From Alloyangia mangrovi (lineage in GTDB: Bacteria > Pseudomonadota > Alphaproteobacteria > Rhodobacterales > Rhodobacteraceae), in contig NZ_NTHN02000024.1 in the NCBI RefSeq assembly GCF_002300555.2, positions 1 through 64,000 of the forward strand: a stretch of 64,000 nt of DNA, written 5' to 3'. Below are positions 25,353-34,465 of this stretch, piece after piece (position 1 is the stretch's first letter; every line of letters begins with the position of its first letter). Position numbers and translations under genes: made by a program. A model generated the notes under the pieces. It was not told where the DNA came from, did no database searches, and saw only the letters and a list, made by a program, of their open reading frames with translations.

Positions 25353-26463
25353 CTATTCGTCGCCGACGAAGAACGAGGGGCGGATGACCCGCAGGGTGAT
25401 CGCGCCGACGCCGGTGAGGACCATGGCCAGCACGAAGAGCCAGCCGAAGAAGGGAATGAGCCCGATGATGCCCGCGGCAAGCGCGCCGAGGCCCGCTGCA
25501 AGAGAGCGCGCGCCGATGCTGAGCGGCTCGCCCCGGCCAAAGGCGAGAAAGAGCCCGACGCCGAAGGCATAGGCCGCGACGACGTAGCCCGCGAAGCCCC
25601 CCGCAAGGGCCAGCAGGACCATCGCCGGGGTGAGCAGCAGGCCGATGAGCGTCAGCGCAAAGAGCACGCCCGCGCCGATCACCGCCGATTGGGTCAGAAA
25701 GCCGAGCCAGAGCGTGTGAAAGGGCCGGTCGAGGATCTGCCGCCGCATCTCGGCGAGCCGTTCGGGCACCAGCACGGCAATCAGCGCGCCGAGCGCGGCG
25801 ATGCCCAGCACACCGAGCAAGAAGCCGAGGATCGCCCGCCGCCAACTCGGCGGCTTCGGCCCCTCCCAGGCCTCAATCTCGCGACGTTCGATACGGTTTT
25901 CTGGCGCCACCCGGTCGGGCACGTCGAGATCGCCCGGCGTCTCTTCGTAAACGATCAGCCGCCCGCCGATCCGCGCGGCATCCCCCCCACTCCACGCGTT
26001 CGGCGGCGAGGCTCACGTCGCCCGCGACCGCCGCGTCGAAACTGACCTCTTCGCCGGCCAGCATCGCATAGCCGGCGACCGGGCCGGAGAGGTGCAATTC
26101 CGATCCGGCGATGCGCAAGTCGCCATCAATGGCCAAGACCGAAAGCGCCCTGCCGAAGAGGGTGACATCTCCGGCAACCGGCCCGCGAAGGGTGACCTCG
26201 TCGCCCGCCGCATACACATCGCCGCCGACGGAGCCCTCGACCGTCACCTCGCGTCCGGCAAGATGCGCGGAGCCGGTGATATCGCCCCTCACCGCGACGG
26301 TCTCTCCGGCAAGGAACAGATCGTCCGAGCCCGCGCCCCCGGCCTGCACCGATCGTCCGGCGCGGAAGACATCGGGCCCGATCGCGAAACTTGCCATCTC
26401 GCTCTCGGCCCATGCGGGCAGCGCCAATAGGCAGGCGGCCACTGTCAAGCATATCCTCAGCAT
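25353..26463 (-). pseudogene. Bactofilin-like protein with C-terminal membrane domain (frameshifted as read)
   Basis: The N-terminal part has a signal peptide ([21 protein letters not shown]) and a polymer-forming bactofilin-like beta-helix: repeated strands such as VRGDITGSAHLAGREVTVEGSVGGDVYAAGDEVTLRG. A run of seven C (25982-25988, seven G on the coding strand) breaks the frame; six would read EWGDAARIGGRLIVYEETPGDLDVPDR and join a C-terminal part with about four membrane segments. The combination of secreted beta-helix repeats with a membrane tail differs from cytoplasmic bactofilins and suggests an envelope-anchored scaffold (inference). About 370 residues if intact. Confidence 0.75.
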
Positions 26464-26733
26464 GGGTGCCTCTCTCCCCTGATTGATATGGGCGAGCGTA
26501 GGGCCACCCGGGCGGCTGCGCCTTGCGGCAAATCAATCCGGCGCGGGGACACCTCGGATGGGACCAACTTTGACGCCTCGGGCTTGTGCATTAGGTTGAC
26601 TGGAAATCATCGTCCGGTCTTTGCAGCGGGCACGCGTGCGCCGCTCTTCTGTGGCTTGTGCCGCTCCCGCTGCCTCGGGAGCCGCCGGGGTACCTACCGG
26701 CCGGACCGACGTCCACAAAGGGAGCAAGGCTTC

Positions 26734-28699
26734 ATGCAGCACTCGCAGCGACGCGCACCCCAGACGCAGCACGACCCGGACAAGACCGGCACCCCTTCTG
26801 GGTTCAGGCCGGTTCTCGGCGAGCTCGACATCCATCTCATCGCGGAGGGCCGCCACGGTCGGCTGTGGGAGGCACTCGGCGCCCATGTGATGGCGCATGA
26901 GGGGGTTCAAGGCACGCATTTCGCCGTCTGGGCGCCGCATGCGCAGCGGGTCTCTGTGGTCGGGCCGTTCAACGACTGGCAGGGCGGGGCGGACCTGATG
27001 CAGCCGCGCGGTGCAGGCCTTTGGGAGCTGTTCCTGCCGGACCTCGGCGAGGGCACGCTCTACAAGTACGAGATCGTCGATGCATCCGGGAACACCCTGC
27101 CGCTGAAGGCCGACCCGCTGGGTTTCGGAGCTCAGCACCGGCCGGAGAACGCCAGCCTGGTGCGCGACATCAGCGGCTACGGCTGGCACGACGCCGACTG
27201 GATGGAAGACCGCGCCGCCCGCAATGCGCCGGAGGCGCCGGTGTCGATCTACGAGGTGCACCTCGGGTCGTGGAAGCGGGATCACACGCAGAACGGTCGC
27301 CCGATTTCCTACAAGGAGGCGGCGCAGGAGCTGGTCGACTACGTGGCGGACATGGGCTTCACGCATATCGAGCTGCTCCCCATCGCCGAATATCCCTTCG
27401 ACGGCTCCTGGGGCTATCAGCCCACGGGCCTCTACGCGCCCACCGTGCGCCACGGTCCGCCGCACGAGTTCCGCGATCTCGTGGATGCCGCGCACCGCAA
27501 GGGGCTGGGCGTGCTGCTTGATTGGGTGCCTGCGCATTTCCCGTCCGACGCGCATGGGCTCGGACAGTTCGATGGCACCGCGCTTTACGAATACGCCGAT
27601 CCGCGCGAGGGCTTTCACCGCGACTGGAACACGCTGATCTATGATTTCGGCAAGCCGGCGGTGGTCAATTTTCTCACCGCCAACGCCCTCTACTGGCTCG
27701 AGGAGTATCACGCCGACGGGCTGCGTGTGGACGCGGTCGCCTCGATGCTCTACCGCGACTACTCGCGCCCCGGCGGCGAATGGGTGGCCAACAAGGACGG
27801 CGGGCGCGAGAATTACGAGGCGATCGATCTCTTGCGGCGGATGAACCGCGAGACCCACGAGGCGATGCCCGGCATCATGACCGTGGCCGAGGAGAGCACC
27901 GCCTTTCCCGGCGTCTCGCGCCCCGTCGATCAGGGGGGGGCTCGGTTTCGGCTTCAAGTGGAACATGGGCTGGATGCACGACACGCTGAGCTATGTCGCG
28001 ACGGACCCGATCTACCGGCAGCACCACCACAACCAGATGACCTTCGGCCTTACTTACGCGTTCTCAGAGAACTTTATCCTCGCGATCAGCCACGACGAGG
28101 TTGTGCACGGCAAGGGCTCGCTCTTGGGCAAGATGCCGGGCAGCGACTGGGAAAAATTCGCCAACCTGCGCGCCTACTACGGCTTCATGTGGGGGCATCC
28201 GGGCAAGAAGCTTCTGTTCATGGGGCAGGAGTTCGCGCAACCCACCGAATGGGCCTTCGAGGGCGAGCTGCCCTGGGAGCTGCTGAAGGAGGCGAAGCAC
28301 GCCGGGGTGCAATCCCTCGTACGCGACCTCAACCGGCTCTACCGCGATCTGCCCGCGCTACACCGGCGCGACTGCGACGGGCAGGGCTTCGAGTGGATCC
28401 TCGCCGATGCTGCCGCCGAGAATGTCTTTGCCTGGGTCCGCAAGGGGGGCGAGGGGGATGATCCAGTGGTCATCGTCTGCAATTTTTCCTCTGTTACCCG
28501 CAGCGATTTCGAGTTGGGCTTGCCCCGCGCGGGTGTCTGGCGCGAAGTTCTGAATACCGATGCCGGGATCTACGGCGGCTCGGGCGCCGGCAACATGGGG
28601 CAGGTCGAGGCCAGCGCGCCGGGCGCGCAGAGTCAGCCCGCCTCGGTGCGCATGACATTGCCGCCGCTGTCCACCGTCATGCTTACCCCGGCGCGCTGA
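26734..28699 (+). pseudogene. glgB: 1,4-alpha-glucan branching enzyme GlgB (frameshifted as read)
   Basis: From ATG 26734 (AAGGGAG site upstream): a CBM48 domain ([22 protein letters not shown]), then GH13 motifs including [11 protein letters not shown], the nucleophile Asp in [15 protein letters not shown] and the acid/base Glu in TVAEEST. The frame breaks at eight G (27933-27940); seven give [18 protein letters not shown], the expected family sequence. The remainder has the catalytic NHxxS-like [13 protein letters not shown]. About 655 residues, shorter than E. coli GlgB, because the first N-terminal module is absent. It makes alpha-1,6 branches in glycogen. Followed 55 bases later by another GH13 gene. 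Probably intact in the organism. Confidence 0.9.
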
Positions 28700-28754
28700 C
28701 CCCACACCCGACGCAAGGGCCGAGGTGCCCGCAGATCAAACAGGAGACCCGGAC

Positions 28755-31130
28755 GTGTACGACCGCATGGAAAGCCTGTCCTACGACGCAGAGGCAACCC
28801 TCGAACTCTCGCGCTGGTGCGAGCGCATTCTGACCACCGCCGAAGACCGTTTCACCGCCGGGCGCAGCATCGCGCGCAGGCTCGGCGCGCAGGTCGAGGG
28901 GGACCGTGTCGTCTTCGGCTTCTGGGCGCCCGAGCTGCAGGACTGGAGCGTCTCGGATGGCGACATCTTCGTCGAGATCCTGCGCCCGGAGGGCGAGCTT
29001 GACCTGACCCTGTCGCAGAGCGAGACCAGCTTCGACCGGGTGCTGTTGCCGGTGGAGCGCTGCGAGGCCTTCGTGTTTTCCATCGCCGCGGGGGTGAAGG
29101 CGGGAAACCGCGCTGAGACCGGAGATTTCTATGCGCTCGTCTGGCGCGACTCCGAGGGCAAGATGACCCGCATCCTCGATCCGCTCGCCATGTCGGTGCC
29201 CTTCGGCGCGCTGGCCCCGGCCGAGGTCTATGACGTCGCCTCGATGCAGGAGGACCGCCCCGACAAGACCTATTTCGAGGCCCTGAGACGCGATGGCCCG
29301 CACAAGTTCGGCGCCCCCACCTCTATTCTGCAGCTGCATATCCCCACAGCCACCGCGGGTGGCACCATCGCCAGTCTGACCAGGCAGATCCACCGCCTCG
29401 GCGAGCGCGTGGCCAATGGCCTGCCGCTCGAGCCGGCCGACGAGCTTTTCATGGGCTATGACGCGGTGCAGCCGTTGCCGCTGGAGCCGACCACCGTCTA
29501 CGAGGCGGGGCCGGACTTCTGGACCGAGAGCCTGACCGAGGAAGGGCGCATCGAGGCCACCCTCATGCGGCCCAACACAACGAACTGGGGCTATGACATC
29601 GTCATCGCCGGCATGGCGACGGTGAACCCGGTGCTGCTGGAAAGCGCCCGCCCGGACGAGCTGGTGGATTTCGCCGCGGCACTGCACAATTTCCCCGGCA
29701 CGCCCAAGAAGCTGATCCTCGACGTGGTCTTCGGCCATTCCGACAACCAGGGGCTCAACGCGCTGTCGAGTCACTATTTTGCCGGGCCCAACATGTACGG
29801 CCAGAACCTCGACTACCTGAACCCCTACGTGCGAGCGATCCTGCTGGAAATGCAGCGTCGCAAGGTGAACTTTGGCGCCGACGGGGTGCGGGTCGATGGC
29901 GCGCAGGACTTCAAGTGGTGGGACTGGGCGGCGCAGACGCTGCGCCACGACGACGACTACCTGCGCGAGATGTCCGGCCTTGTGCAGGAGGTGGCGGGCA
30001 CCGAGTACTTGCCGTGGTTCGTCTTCGAGGACGGCCGTCCTTGGCCGGACGAGGACTGGGAGCTGAGCTCGACCTACCGTGCGGTGATCGAGGAGCAGAC
30101 CCATGACCCCGACGTCTTCCAGTGGGGTCCGCTGACCTTTGCCCACAACACGCCCTTCATCTACACCTTCTGGCTGTCGAAATACTGGCGGATCAAGGAA
30201 ATCCTCGCGCATGGGGCGAACTGGATCTCGGGAACCGCGAACCACGACACGCTGCGCCGTGGCACGCAGGTCAACCCGAGCAAGCTGAACATCAACACCC
30301 GGCTCGGCGACACCAAGATGGAGATCCTCGACAAGGCGTATGACAACCCGGCGGTGTCGATCCTCACCTACGCAGTCTTTCCGGGCGTGCCGATGGACTT
30401 CCTCAATGCCACGGCGCGGGCGAGTTGGGGCTTCATCCGTAATCAGGATGACAAATACGGGGTCAAGGTCGTGGCCGAAGAGGCGATCAGCCTCAAATGG
30501 CAGGTCGACACCTACAGCTATTCAATCCCGGGCAATTTCCGGCGTCTCAAGGAGATGGGCTTCGAGACCCGCGAGGATCTGGCCCGCTTCTTCGAGTTCC
30601 TGCCTGCGCTGGTCGAGGTGACGGACTACGATCTCAACACCATCGCTGCACTGCTTGGCGCGGTCGAGCCGCCGCTGGCCGGACCGACGCGTTACACCGT
30701 CGGGGAGCTCAAGCGGATCGCCTGCGCCTGGATGGATGACATGCACGAGTATTGCAACGTCTCGCATTACCTGTCGTGGCTCGACCCGAACCAGACCGGC
30801 TTCATGCGCAAGCTGAGGGACTTCCGGCAGCAGAACCCCTGGTTGCGCGGCAACTTCGGCACTGGCGACAGCTTCCGCTACCTCGAGCCCATAGACGGTC
30901 GCACGATTTTCGCCGCTCTGCGCCATGCGCCGGACGGGCGGCGCATCTTTTCCGTCTGCCACATGGAAGGCCGCGAGACCGAGGAGATCGATCCGCTCGA
31001 CTTGCTGCCCGAGGGCGCGCGCGGCGGCGACTGGCGGCTGATCCTGCGCAGCCCGGGCATTGGCGAGGACTACCTTGGCGGGCCGATCACCCTGCGCGAC
31101 TCCATGGGGCTGGTCTTCGAGGCAGGCTGA
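28755..31130 (+). CDS. GH13 enzyme, glucosylglycerol-hydrolase-like
   Basis: 791 residues with GTG start 28755 and AGGAG site. An in-frame ATG at 28725 lacks a site. GH13 regions are visible: LDVVFGHSDNQG (region I), FGADGVRVDGAQDF (region II, nucleophile Asp), WFVFEDGRPWP (region III, acid/base Glu) and SGTANHDT (region IV). Overall length and the FKWWDW segment recall glucosylglycerol hydrolases of salt-stressed cyanobacteria and marine bacteria (recognition by memory, not proven). No signal peptide, so cytoplasmic. Its pairing with glgB suggests balancing of the compatible solute and glycogen (inference). A strong terminator follows. Confidence 0.75.
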   Translation: MYDRMESLSYDAEATLELSRWCERILTTAEDRFTAGRSIARRLGAQVEGDRVVFGFWAPELQDWSVSDGDIFVEILRPEGELDLTLSQSETSFDRVLLPVERCEAFVFSIAAGVKAGNRAETGDFYALVWRDSEGKMTRILDPLAMSVPFGALAPAEVYDVASMQEDRPDKTYFEALRRDGPHKFGAPTSILQLHIPTATAGGTIASLTRQIHRLGERVANGLPLEPADELFMGYDAVQPLPLEPTTVYEAGPDFWTESLTEEGRIEATLMRPNTTNWGYDIVIAGMATVNPVLLESARPDELVDFAAALHNFPGTPKKLILDVVFGHSDNQGLNALSSHYFAGPNMYGQNLDYLNPYVRAILLEMQRRKVNFGADGVRVDGAQDFKWWDWAAQTLRHDDDYLREMSGLVQEVAGTEYLPWFVFEDGRPWPDEDWELSSTYRAVIEEQTHDPDVFQWGPLTFAHNTPFIYTFWLSKYWRIKEILAHGANWISGTANHDTLRRGTQVNPSKLNINTRLGDTKMEILDKAYDNPAVSILTYAVFPGVPMDFLNATARASWGFIRNQDDKYGVKVVAEEAISLKWQVDTYSYSIPGNFRRLKEMGFETREDLARFFEFLPALVEVTDYDLNTIAALLGAVEPPLAGPTRYTVGELKRIACAWMDDMHEYCNVSHYLSWLDPNQTGFMRKLRDFRQQNPWLRGNFGTGDSFRYLEPIDGRTIFAALRHAPDGRRIFSVCHMEGRETEEIDPLDLLPEGARGGDWRLILRSPGIGEDYLGGPITLRDSMGLVFEAG

Positions 31131-31148
31131 GCGTGCTCGGGGCGTGGA

Positions 31149-31178
31149 AAAGGGGCCGCAACGGAGTGCGGCCCCTTT
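31149..31178 (+). terminator. Intrinsic terminator of the glgB operon
   Basis: Perfect 12-base arms AAAGGGGCCGCA/TGCGGCCCCTTT with a 6-base loop, 18 bases after the stop of the GH13 gene; the right arm ends in TTT. Confidence 0.8.
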
Positions 31179-31202
31179 CGTGTGCTTGCGCGGAAGCAGG
31201 GA

Positions 31203-31599
31203 TCACCGGGTGGACAAGGCTCGGATCATGCCCCGCTTTTGCACTTCGGGCCGGCTCGAATGGGCGATCGCCAAGGCGTCGCCGATGTGCTGGCCGGACA
31301 TGCGGGACAGCTCTTCATCGGTGACATAATCGCCCACGAGATCGAGTTGCGACTGCGAGTAGGTGCGCGGTGCCGCGCCGCTGGTGGCGATATAGGCGAT
31401 CCGTGACGCTTTTTTGTGCGTCGGTCTCGCGGCTTGTCGACATGCTGAAAGCGGTCAGGATTTCGGACTCGCTCAGCAGCGACAGCACGGAGTCGGGCAC
31501 ATATTGCGAAAGGGTGTCAACCAGGCTCTGTTGCGCCGTGGCCGGGGAGGTGGAGGCCAGGGCGAGGGAGAGGGAGGAAATGGCGAGAAAGAACTTCAT
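31203..31599 (-). pseudogene. Small secreted protein of unknown function (frameshifted as read)
   Basis: ATG 31599 starts a Sec signal peptide (MKFFLAISSLSLALASTSPATAQQ, cleavage near ATA or TAQ). The frame then breaks at six T (31410-31415; six A on the coding strand). Five would continue TDAQKASRIAYIATSGAAPRTYS and run to a TGA at 31203, about 131 residues. The mature part has no motif that I recognise, but the region DEELSRMSGQHIGDALAIAHSSR looks well ordered. The leftward direction and place next to the SigF/NrsF genes do not by themselves show a connection. This gene is probably intact in the organism. Confidence 0.6.
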
Positions 31600-31895
31600 G
31601 GCTATTCCTTTCAGGATACAGAAATCGTCTCTGACAAGGAATTCACTCAACAAGGTCCGAAAATTTCGAACCCTGGGACGGTGGGGAAAATCAGGCGGGA
31701 GAGGCGAGAGAGCCGCCGGAGGCGCTCCGGCTTTCTCACTTGGGAGGTGGGGAAAACCGAAGGTGTCCCAGAACCTCACATTAACATAAATCCGCTGTGG
31801 ATAATATGGGTCTCGGAGAGGTTTCACGAAAATGAGATCGCTTCCGAGCCCCGGAGCGGCGGCGGCGAACGCGCGTTCAAGCGGCGCTCGCCGGG

Positions 31896-32498
31896 TCAGA
31901 CGCCCAGCCAGCGCCGTCCTGCCATGCGTCCGGCAAGCCCGCAGAGCATGATTGCAAGCCCATACCACAAAAGGAAAAACGCCGCGCTGTCCTCGTCGCA
32001 ATGCACCGCGTAGACCGCCGCCGCCGCGCCGCCCGAGAAGAGCCCCGCCAGCAGGCCACTGCGCGCCGGGCGGGGCTCGACCCGGTGTCTCAGGCCGCGG
32101 AACAGGGCCAGGGCGATGGGCAGGGCCAGCGCCGGGATCGACAGCAGGCAGGCCCAGAGTGTCTGGCCCAGGATGTCGCCGCCGCCGAGGACCGAGAGCG
32201 CCCAGCCGGCGGCACTGGCACCGGCCAGCAGCCAGAGCGGCCAGAGCGGCGCCTGCGCCTCGGGATCGCTCCGGCGCAGCAGCGGCCAAGCGGCAAGTGC
32301 CACGAGGATCGGCAGGCTCTGCTTGACCAGCAGCGGTGCCATCATCAACACGCCCGGCCAGCCCGGGCGCATGCCCCAGAACACCAGCATCAGAACCAGC
32401 GACACCGCAAGGCCGAAGGCAACGCGCCACAGCAGGCGCGGGCGCTTGGCGGGCACGTCATCGGCGGCCAGGGCGGCGATCAGCTCATCGGTGTCCAT
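31896..32498 (-). CDS. nrsF: NrsF family membrane anti-sigma factor (DUF1109)
   Basis: 200 residues from ATG 32498. Short cytoplasmic N terminus (MDTDELIAALAADD) followed by about six membrane helices; the family is NrsF/DUF1109. It overlaps the sigma-factor gene by 19 bases. Known of the family: in Caulobacter NrsF holds SigF at the membrane and releases it under metal stress, and conserved cysteines are involved. Here cysteines lie in the fourth loop (QTLWACLLS), near VHCDEDS and in IMLCGLAG, consistent with a thiol or metal sensor (inference). Confidence 0.85.
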   Translation of the reverse strand: MDTDELIAALAADDVPAKRPRLLWRVAFGLAVSLVLMLVFWGMRPGWPGVLMMAPLLVKQSLPILVALAAWPLLRRSDPEAQAPLWPLWLLAGASAAGWALSVLGGGDILGQTLWACLLSIPALALPIALALFRGLRHRVEPRPARSGLLAGLFSGGAAAAVYAVHCDEDSAAFFLLWYGLAIMLCGLAGRMAGRRWLGV

Positions 32499-33061
32499 TC
32501 TTCCTCCTTCCTGGCGGCATCGGCCAGTCGTCTCAGGGCCCGGTGCAGGGCGACGCGCAGGGCGCCAGGGCTGAGATCGAAATCCTTCGAAAGCGTCTCG
32601 GGGTCGGCGCCGCCGAGCGCGTGTTCCCGCACCAGCGCCGCATCCCGCGGCGAGAGCCGCGACAGCGCCTGCTCGAGGTGCAGCCCCGCCAGCGGATCGA
32701 CCTCCGGGGCGTCGAGCCCGGGGTGATCCTCGACCGGCTCGTGCGGTGCGCTTGGGGTCTTGCGCAGGGCGTCGATCGCCTTGTGCTTCACGATCACCCG
32801 CACCCATGGCAGCAGCGGCCGGTTTCGGTCCCAACTGCCGCGCTTGAGGTGGATCGACAGCAGCGCCTCTTGCACCACGTCCTCGGCCAGATGCCCATGC
32901 TGCGCCGGAAGATCGTGCGAGGCCATGGCGCGCATGCGCGGTACCAGAAGCTGCAGGCAGGCCGCATAGGCCCGCCGGTCGCCATCCAGCGCCTTGCGCA
33001 TCAGCGCCTCGATCTCGTCATCGCGTCCGGTCATCTGGGTTCGGCCATGGTGTCGGCTCAT
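32480..33061 (-). CDS. sigF: ECF sigma factor SigF
   Basis: 193 residues from ATG 33061 (AGGTGG-like site; ATG 33034 gives a nine-residue shorter protein). Sigma region 2: MASHDLPAQHGHLAEDVVQEALLSIHLKRGSW and PWVRVIVKHKAIDALRK; region 4: LSRLSPRDAALVREHALGG and a helix-turn-helix with LSPGALRVALHRALRRL. It overlaps nrsF, the classical ECF sigma/anti-sigma arrangement. It is divergent from the bufferin operon, whose upstream region has a fitting promoter. Predicted role: switching on bufferin and probably its own operon when NrsF senses metal or oxidative stress (inference from Caulobacter SigF). Confidence 0.87.
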   Translation of the reverse strand: MSRHHGRTQMTGRDDEIEALMRKALDGDRRAYAACLQLLVPRMRAMASHDLPAQHGHLAEDVVQEALLSIHLKRGSWDRNRPLLPWVRVIVKHKAIDALRKTPSAPHEPVEDHPGLDAPEVDPLAGLHLEQALSRLSPRDAALVREHALGGADPETLSKDFDLSPGALRVALHRALRRLADAARKEEEWTPMS

Positions 33062-33089
33062 GTCCACCTGCAGGGAATGTACCTGCGCA

Positions 33090-33115
33090 TACGAGCGCGC
33101 GGGGCCGCCCGTTAC
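33090..33115 (-). promoter_or_regulatory. Possible SigF autoregulatory promoter
   Basis: On the minus strand: GTAACG (33115-33110), 16-base spacer, CGTA (33093-33090), 29 bases before the sigF start. It differs from the GTAACC-N16-CGAA pattern by one base in each box. Weaker than the bufA-side promoter. Confidence 0.35.
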
Positions 33116-33160
33116 AGCGGTGCGCGAATATTTCGTCTCTATCACACAAGCGCGAGCCGC

Positions 33161-33186
33161 GTAACAAAGCCGGTCCCCCGCCCGAA
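33161..33186 (+). promoter_or_regulatory. SigF-type promoter of the bufferin operon
   Basis: GTAACA at 33161-33166, a spacer of exactly 16 bases and CGAA at 33183-33186, 50 bases upstream of the bufferin precursor start. As I recall, Caulobacter SigF recognises GTAACC-N16-CGAA; only one base differs. Confidence 0.65.
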
Positions 33187-33235
33187 TACCTCGGTGCAGA
33201 CGCGATGATCTGCGTGTCACACTGGAGAGACGAAA

Positions 33236-33541
33236 ATGACCCTTCACAGCAAACATCTCGCCCTCGCCGGAGCCTTTGCCGCCGGTCTTGCCCAATTTGC
33301 CGGTGCCGCCCAGGCCCAGGAGCAGGAGAAGTGCTTCGGCGTTGCCATGGCAGGCCAGAACGGCTGTGCCGCAGGCCCCGGCACCACCTGCGCCGGCACC
33401 GCCTCGGTCGACTACCAAGGCAATTCCTGGACGCTGGTGCCCGCCGGCACCTGCGCCGAGATCGATCTTCCGGCCATGGCCGACGGCACCCCGCGCATGG
33501 GCTCGCTCGAGCCGCTGATGCGCGATCTGCCGAAGGGCTGA
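33236..33541 (+). CDS. bufA1: Bufferin precursor (DUF2282 family), GigA/BufA1-like
   Basis: 101 residues. A Sec signal peptide ends near AQA (residue 27), followed by a core with four cysteines (33, 44, 52, 73), the DUF2282 pattern [21 protein letters not shown] and VPAGTC. Known of the family: DUF2282 proteins are the leaders/substrates of MNIO enzymes; some cysteines become thiooxazoles, and the secreted product binds copper and protects cells. The AGAGACG site upstream is weak (GGAGAG at 33224). It starts a four-gene operon with the MNIO enzyme, DUF2063 partner and DoxX. An 81-base gap separates it from the enzyme gene. Confidence 0.87.
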   Translation: MTLHSKHLALAGAFAAGLAQFAGAAQAQEQEKCFGVAMAGQNGCAAGPGTTCAGTASVDYQGNSWTLVPAGTCAEIDLPAMADGTPRMGSLEPLMRDLPKG

Positions 33542-33622
33542 GGCCGTCGGCTAATCCCGCGCGCGGCGGCCCGTCGGTCGCCGTGCGCGCCCCACCCCCG
33601 CCCGATCACAGGGAGAGACCCC

Positions 33623-34465
33623 ATGCAGAGCAGAACGCTTCCGAACACCGCCGGTGTCGGCTTCAAGTCTGTGCATTTTGAAGATCTCGCCGATCCCGGC
33701 GCAGTGAGTTGGCTGGAAATCCACGCCGAGAACTATATGGTCGAGGGCGGCCCGCGCCTTGCCATGCTGGACGATCTGCGCACGCGCTTTCCCATCTCGG
33801 TGCATGGCGTCGGCCTGTCGATCGGCGGCGAGGGCCCGCTTGATCCGGCGCATCTGGCGCGCCTGAGGCGGCTGATCGAGCGGGTGCGCCCGGCGCAGTT
33901 TTCCGAGCATCTCGCCTGGTCCACCCATGAGGGCGCCTATTTCAGCGACCTGCTGCCGTTGCCCTACACCGCAGCCACGCTCGACCGCGTCGCCGCCCAC
34001 GTAGACGAGGTGCAGCAGCACCTTGGCCTGCGCATGCTGCTGGAGAACCCGTCGAGCTATCTCGTCTTCGAGGAGAGCACGCTTTCGGAGACCGCCTTTC
34101 TCGATGAGGTTTCCCGCCGCACCGGCTGCGGGCTGCTTCTCGACATCAACAACGTATTTATCTCGGCCAGCAACCTTGGCACCTCGGCGCAGGGTTACCT
34201 CGCCGATTACCCGGTTGAGCTGGTCGGGGAAATCCACCTTGCGGGCTACGCCGAGGAGGACGACGGGCAGGGCGGGCCGCTGCTCATCGACACCCATGGC
34301 GCGCCGGTGGCCGACCCGGTCTGGGAGCTCTACGCCGAGGTCATCTCCCGCATCGGGCCGCGCCCGACGCTGATCGAATGGGACAACGACGTGCCCGAAT
34401 TCCGTACCCTCGAAGTCGAGGCCGCGCGCGCCGCGCGGGTCATGGCACGACGGAGGGCGGCATGA
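33623..34465 (+). CDS. bufB: MNIO/DUF692 family RiPP-modifying enzyme, GigB/BufB-like
   Basis: 280 residues, a TIM-barrel multinuclear non-haem iron oxidase. Metal-site signatures: LEIHAENYM, ISVHGVGLSIGG, SEHLAW, LLENPSSY, LLDINNVFIS, EIHLAGY, IDTHG and LIEWDND. It is predicted to oxidise cysteines of the DUF2282 precursor to heterocycles using iron and oxygen. The 81-base gap from the precursor contains no separate promoter that I see, and its stop overlaps the DUF2063 start (ATGA). Cytoplasmic; acts before export of the peptide. Confidence 0.9.
   Translation: MQSRTLPNTAGVGFKSVHFEDLADPGAVSWLEIHAENYMVEGGPRLAMLDDLRTRFPISVHGVGLSIGGEGPLDPAHLARLRRLIERVRPAQFSEHLAWSTHEGAYFSDLLPLPYTAATLDRVAAHVDEVQQHLGLRMLLENPSSYLVFEESTLSETAFLDEVSRRTGCGLLLDINNVFISASNLGTSAQGYLADYPVELVGEIHLAGYAEEDDGQGGPLLIDTHGAPVADPVWELYAEVISRIGPRPTLIEWDNDVPEFRTLEVEAARAARVMARRRAA

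Noticed and set aside
27933-27940. Programmed frameshift or phase variation at the G-run in glgB
   Set aside because: Eight other genes show the same kind of run-length change, so a common technical cause is simpler.
31720-31740. Hairpin CCGGAG-GCG-CTCCGG as terminator of nrsF
   Set aside because: No U-tract on the minus strand and about 160 bases from the nrsF stop; could be chance in GC-rich DNA.
31678-31760. Direct repeat GGTGGGGAAAA as an attachment site or mobile element end
   Set aside because: Only two copies, 11 bases each, no transposase or integrase gene nearby.
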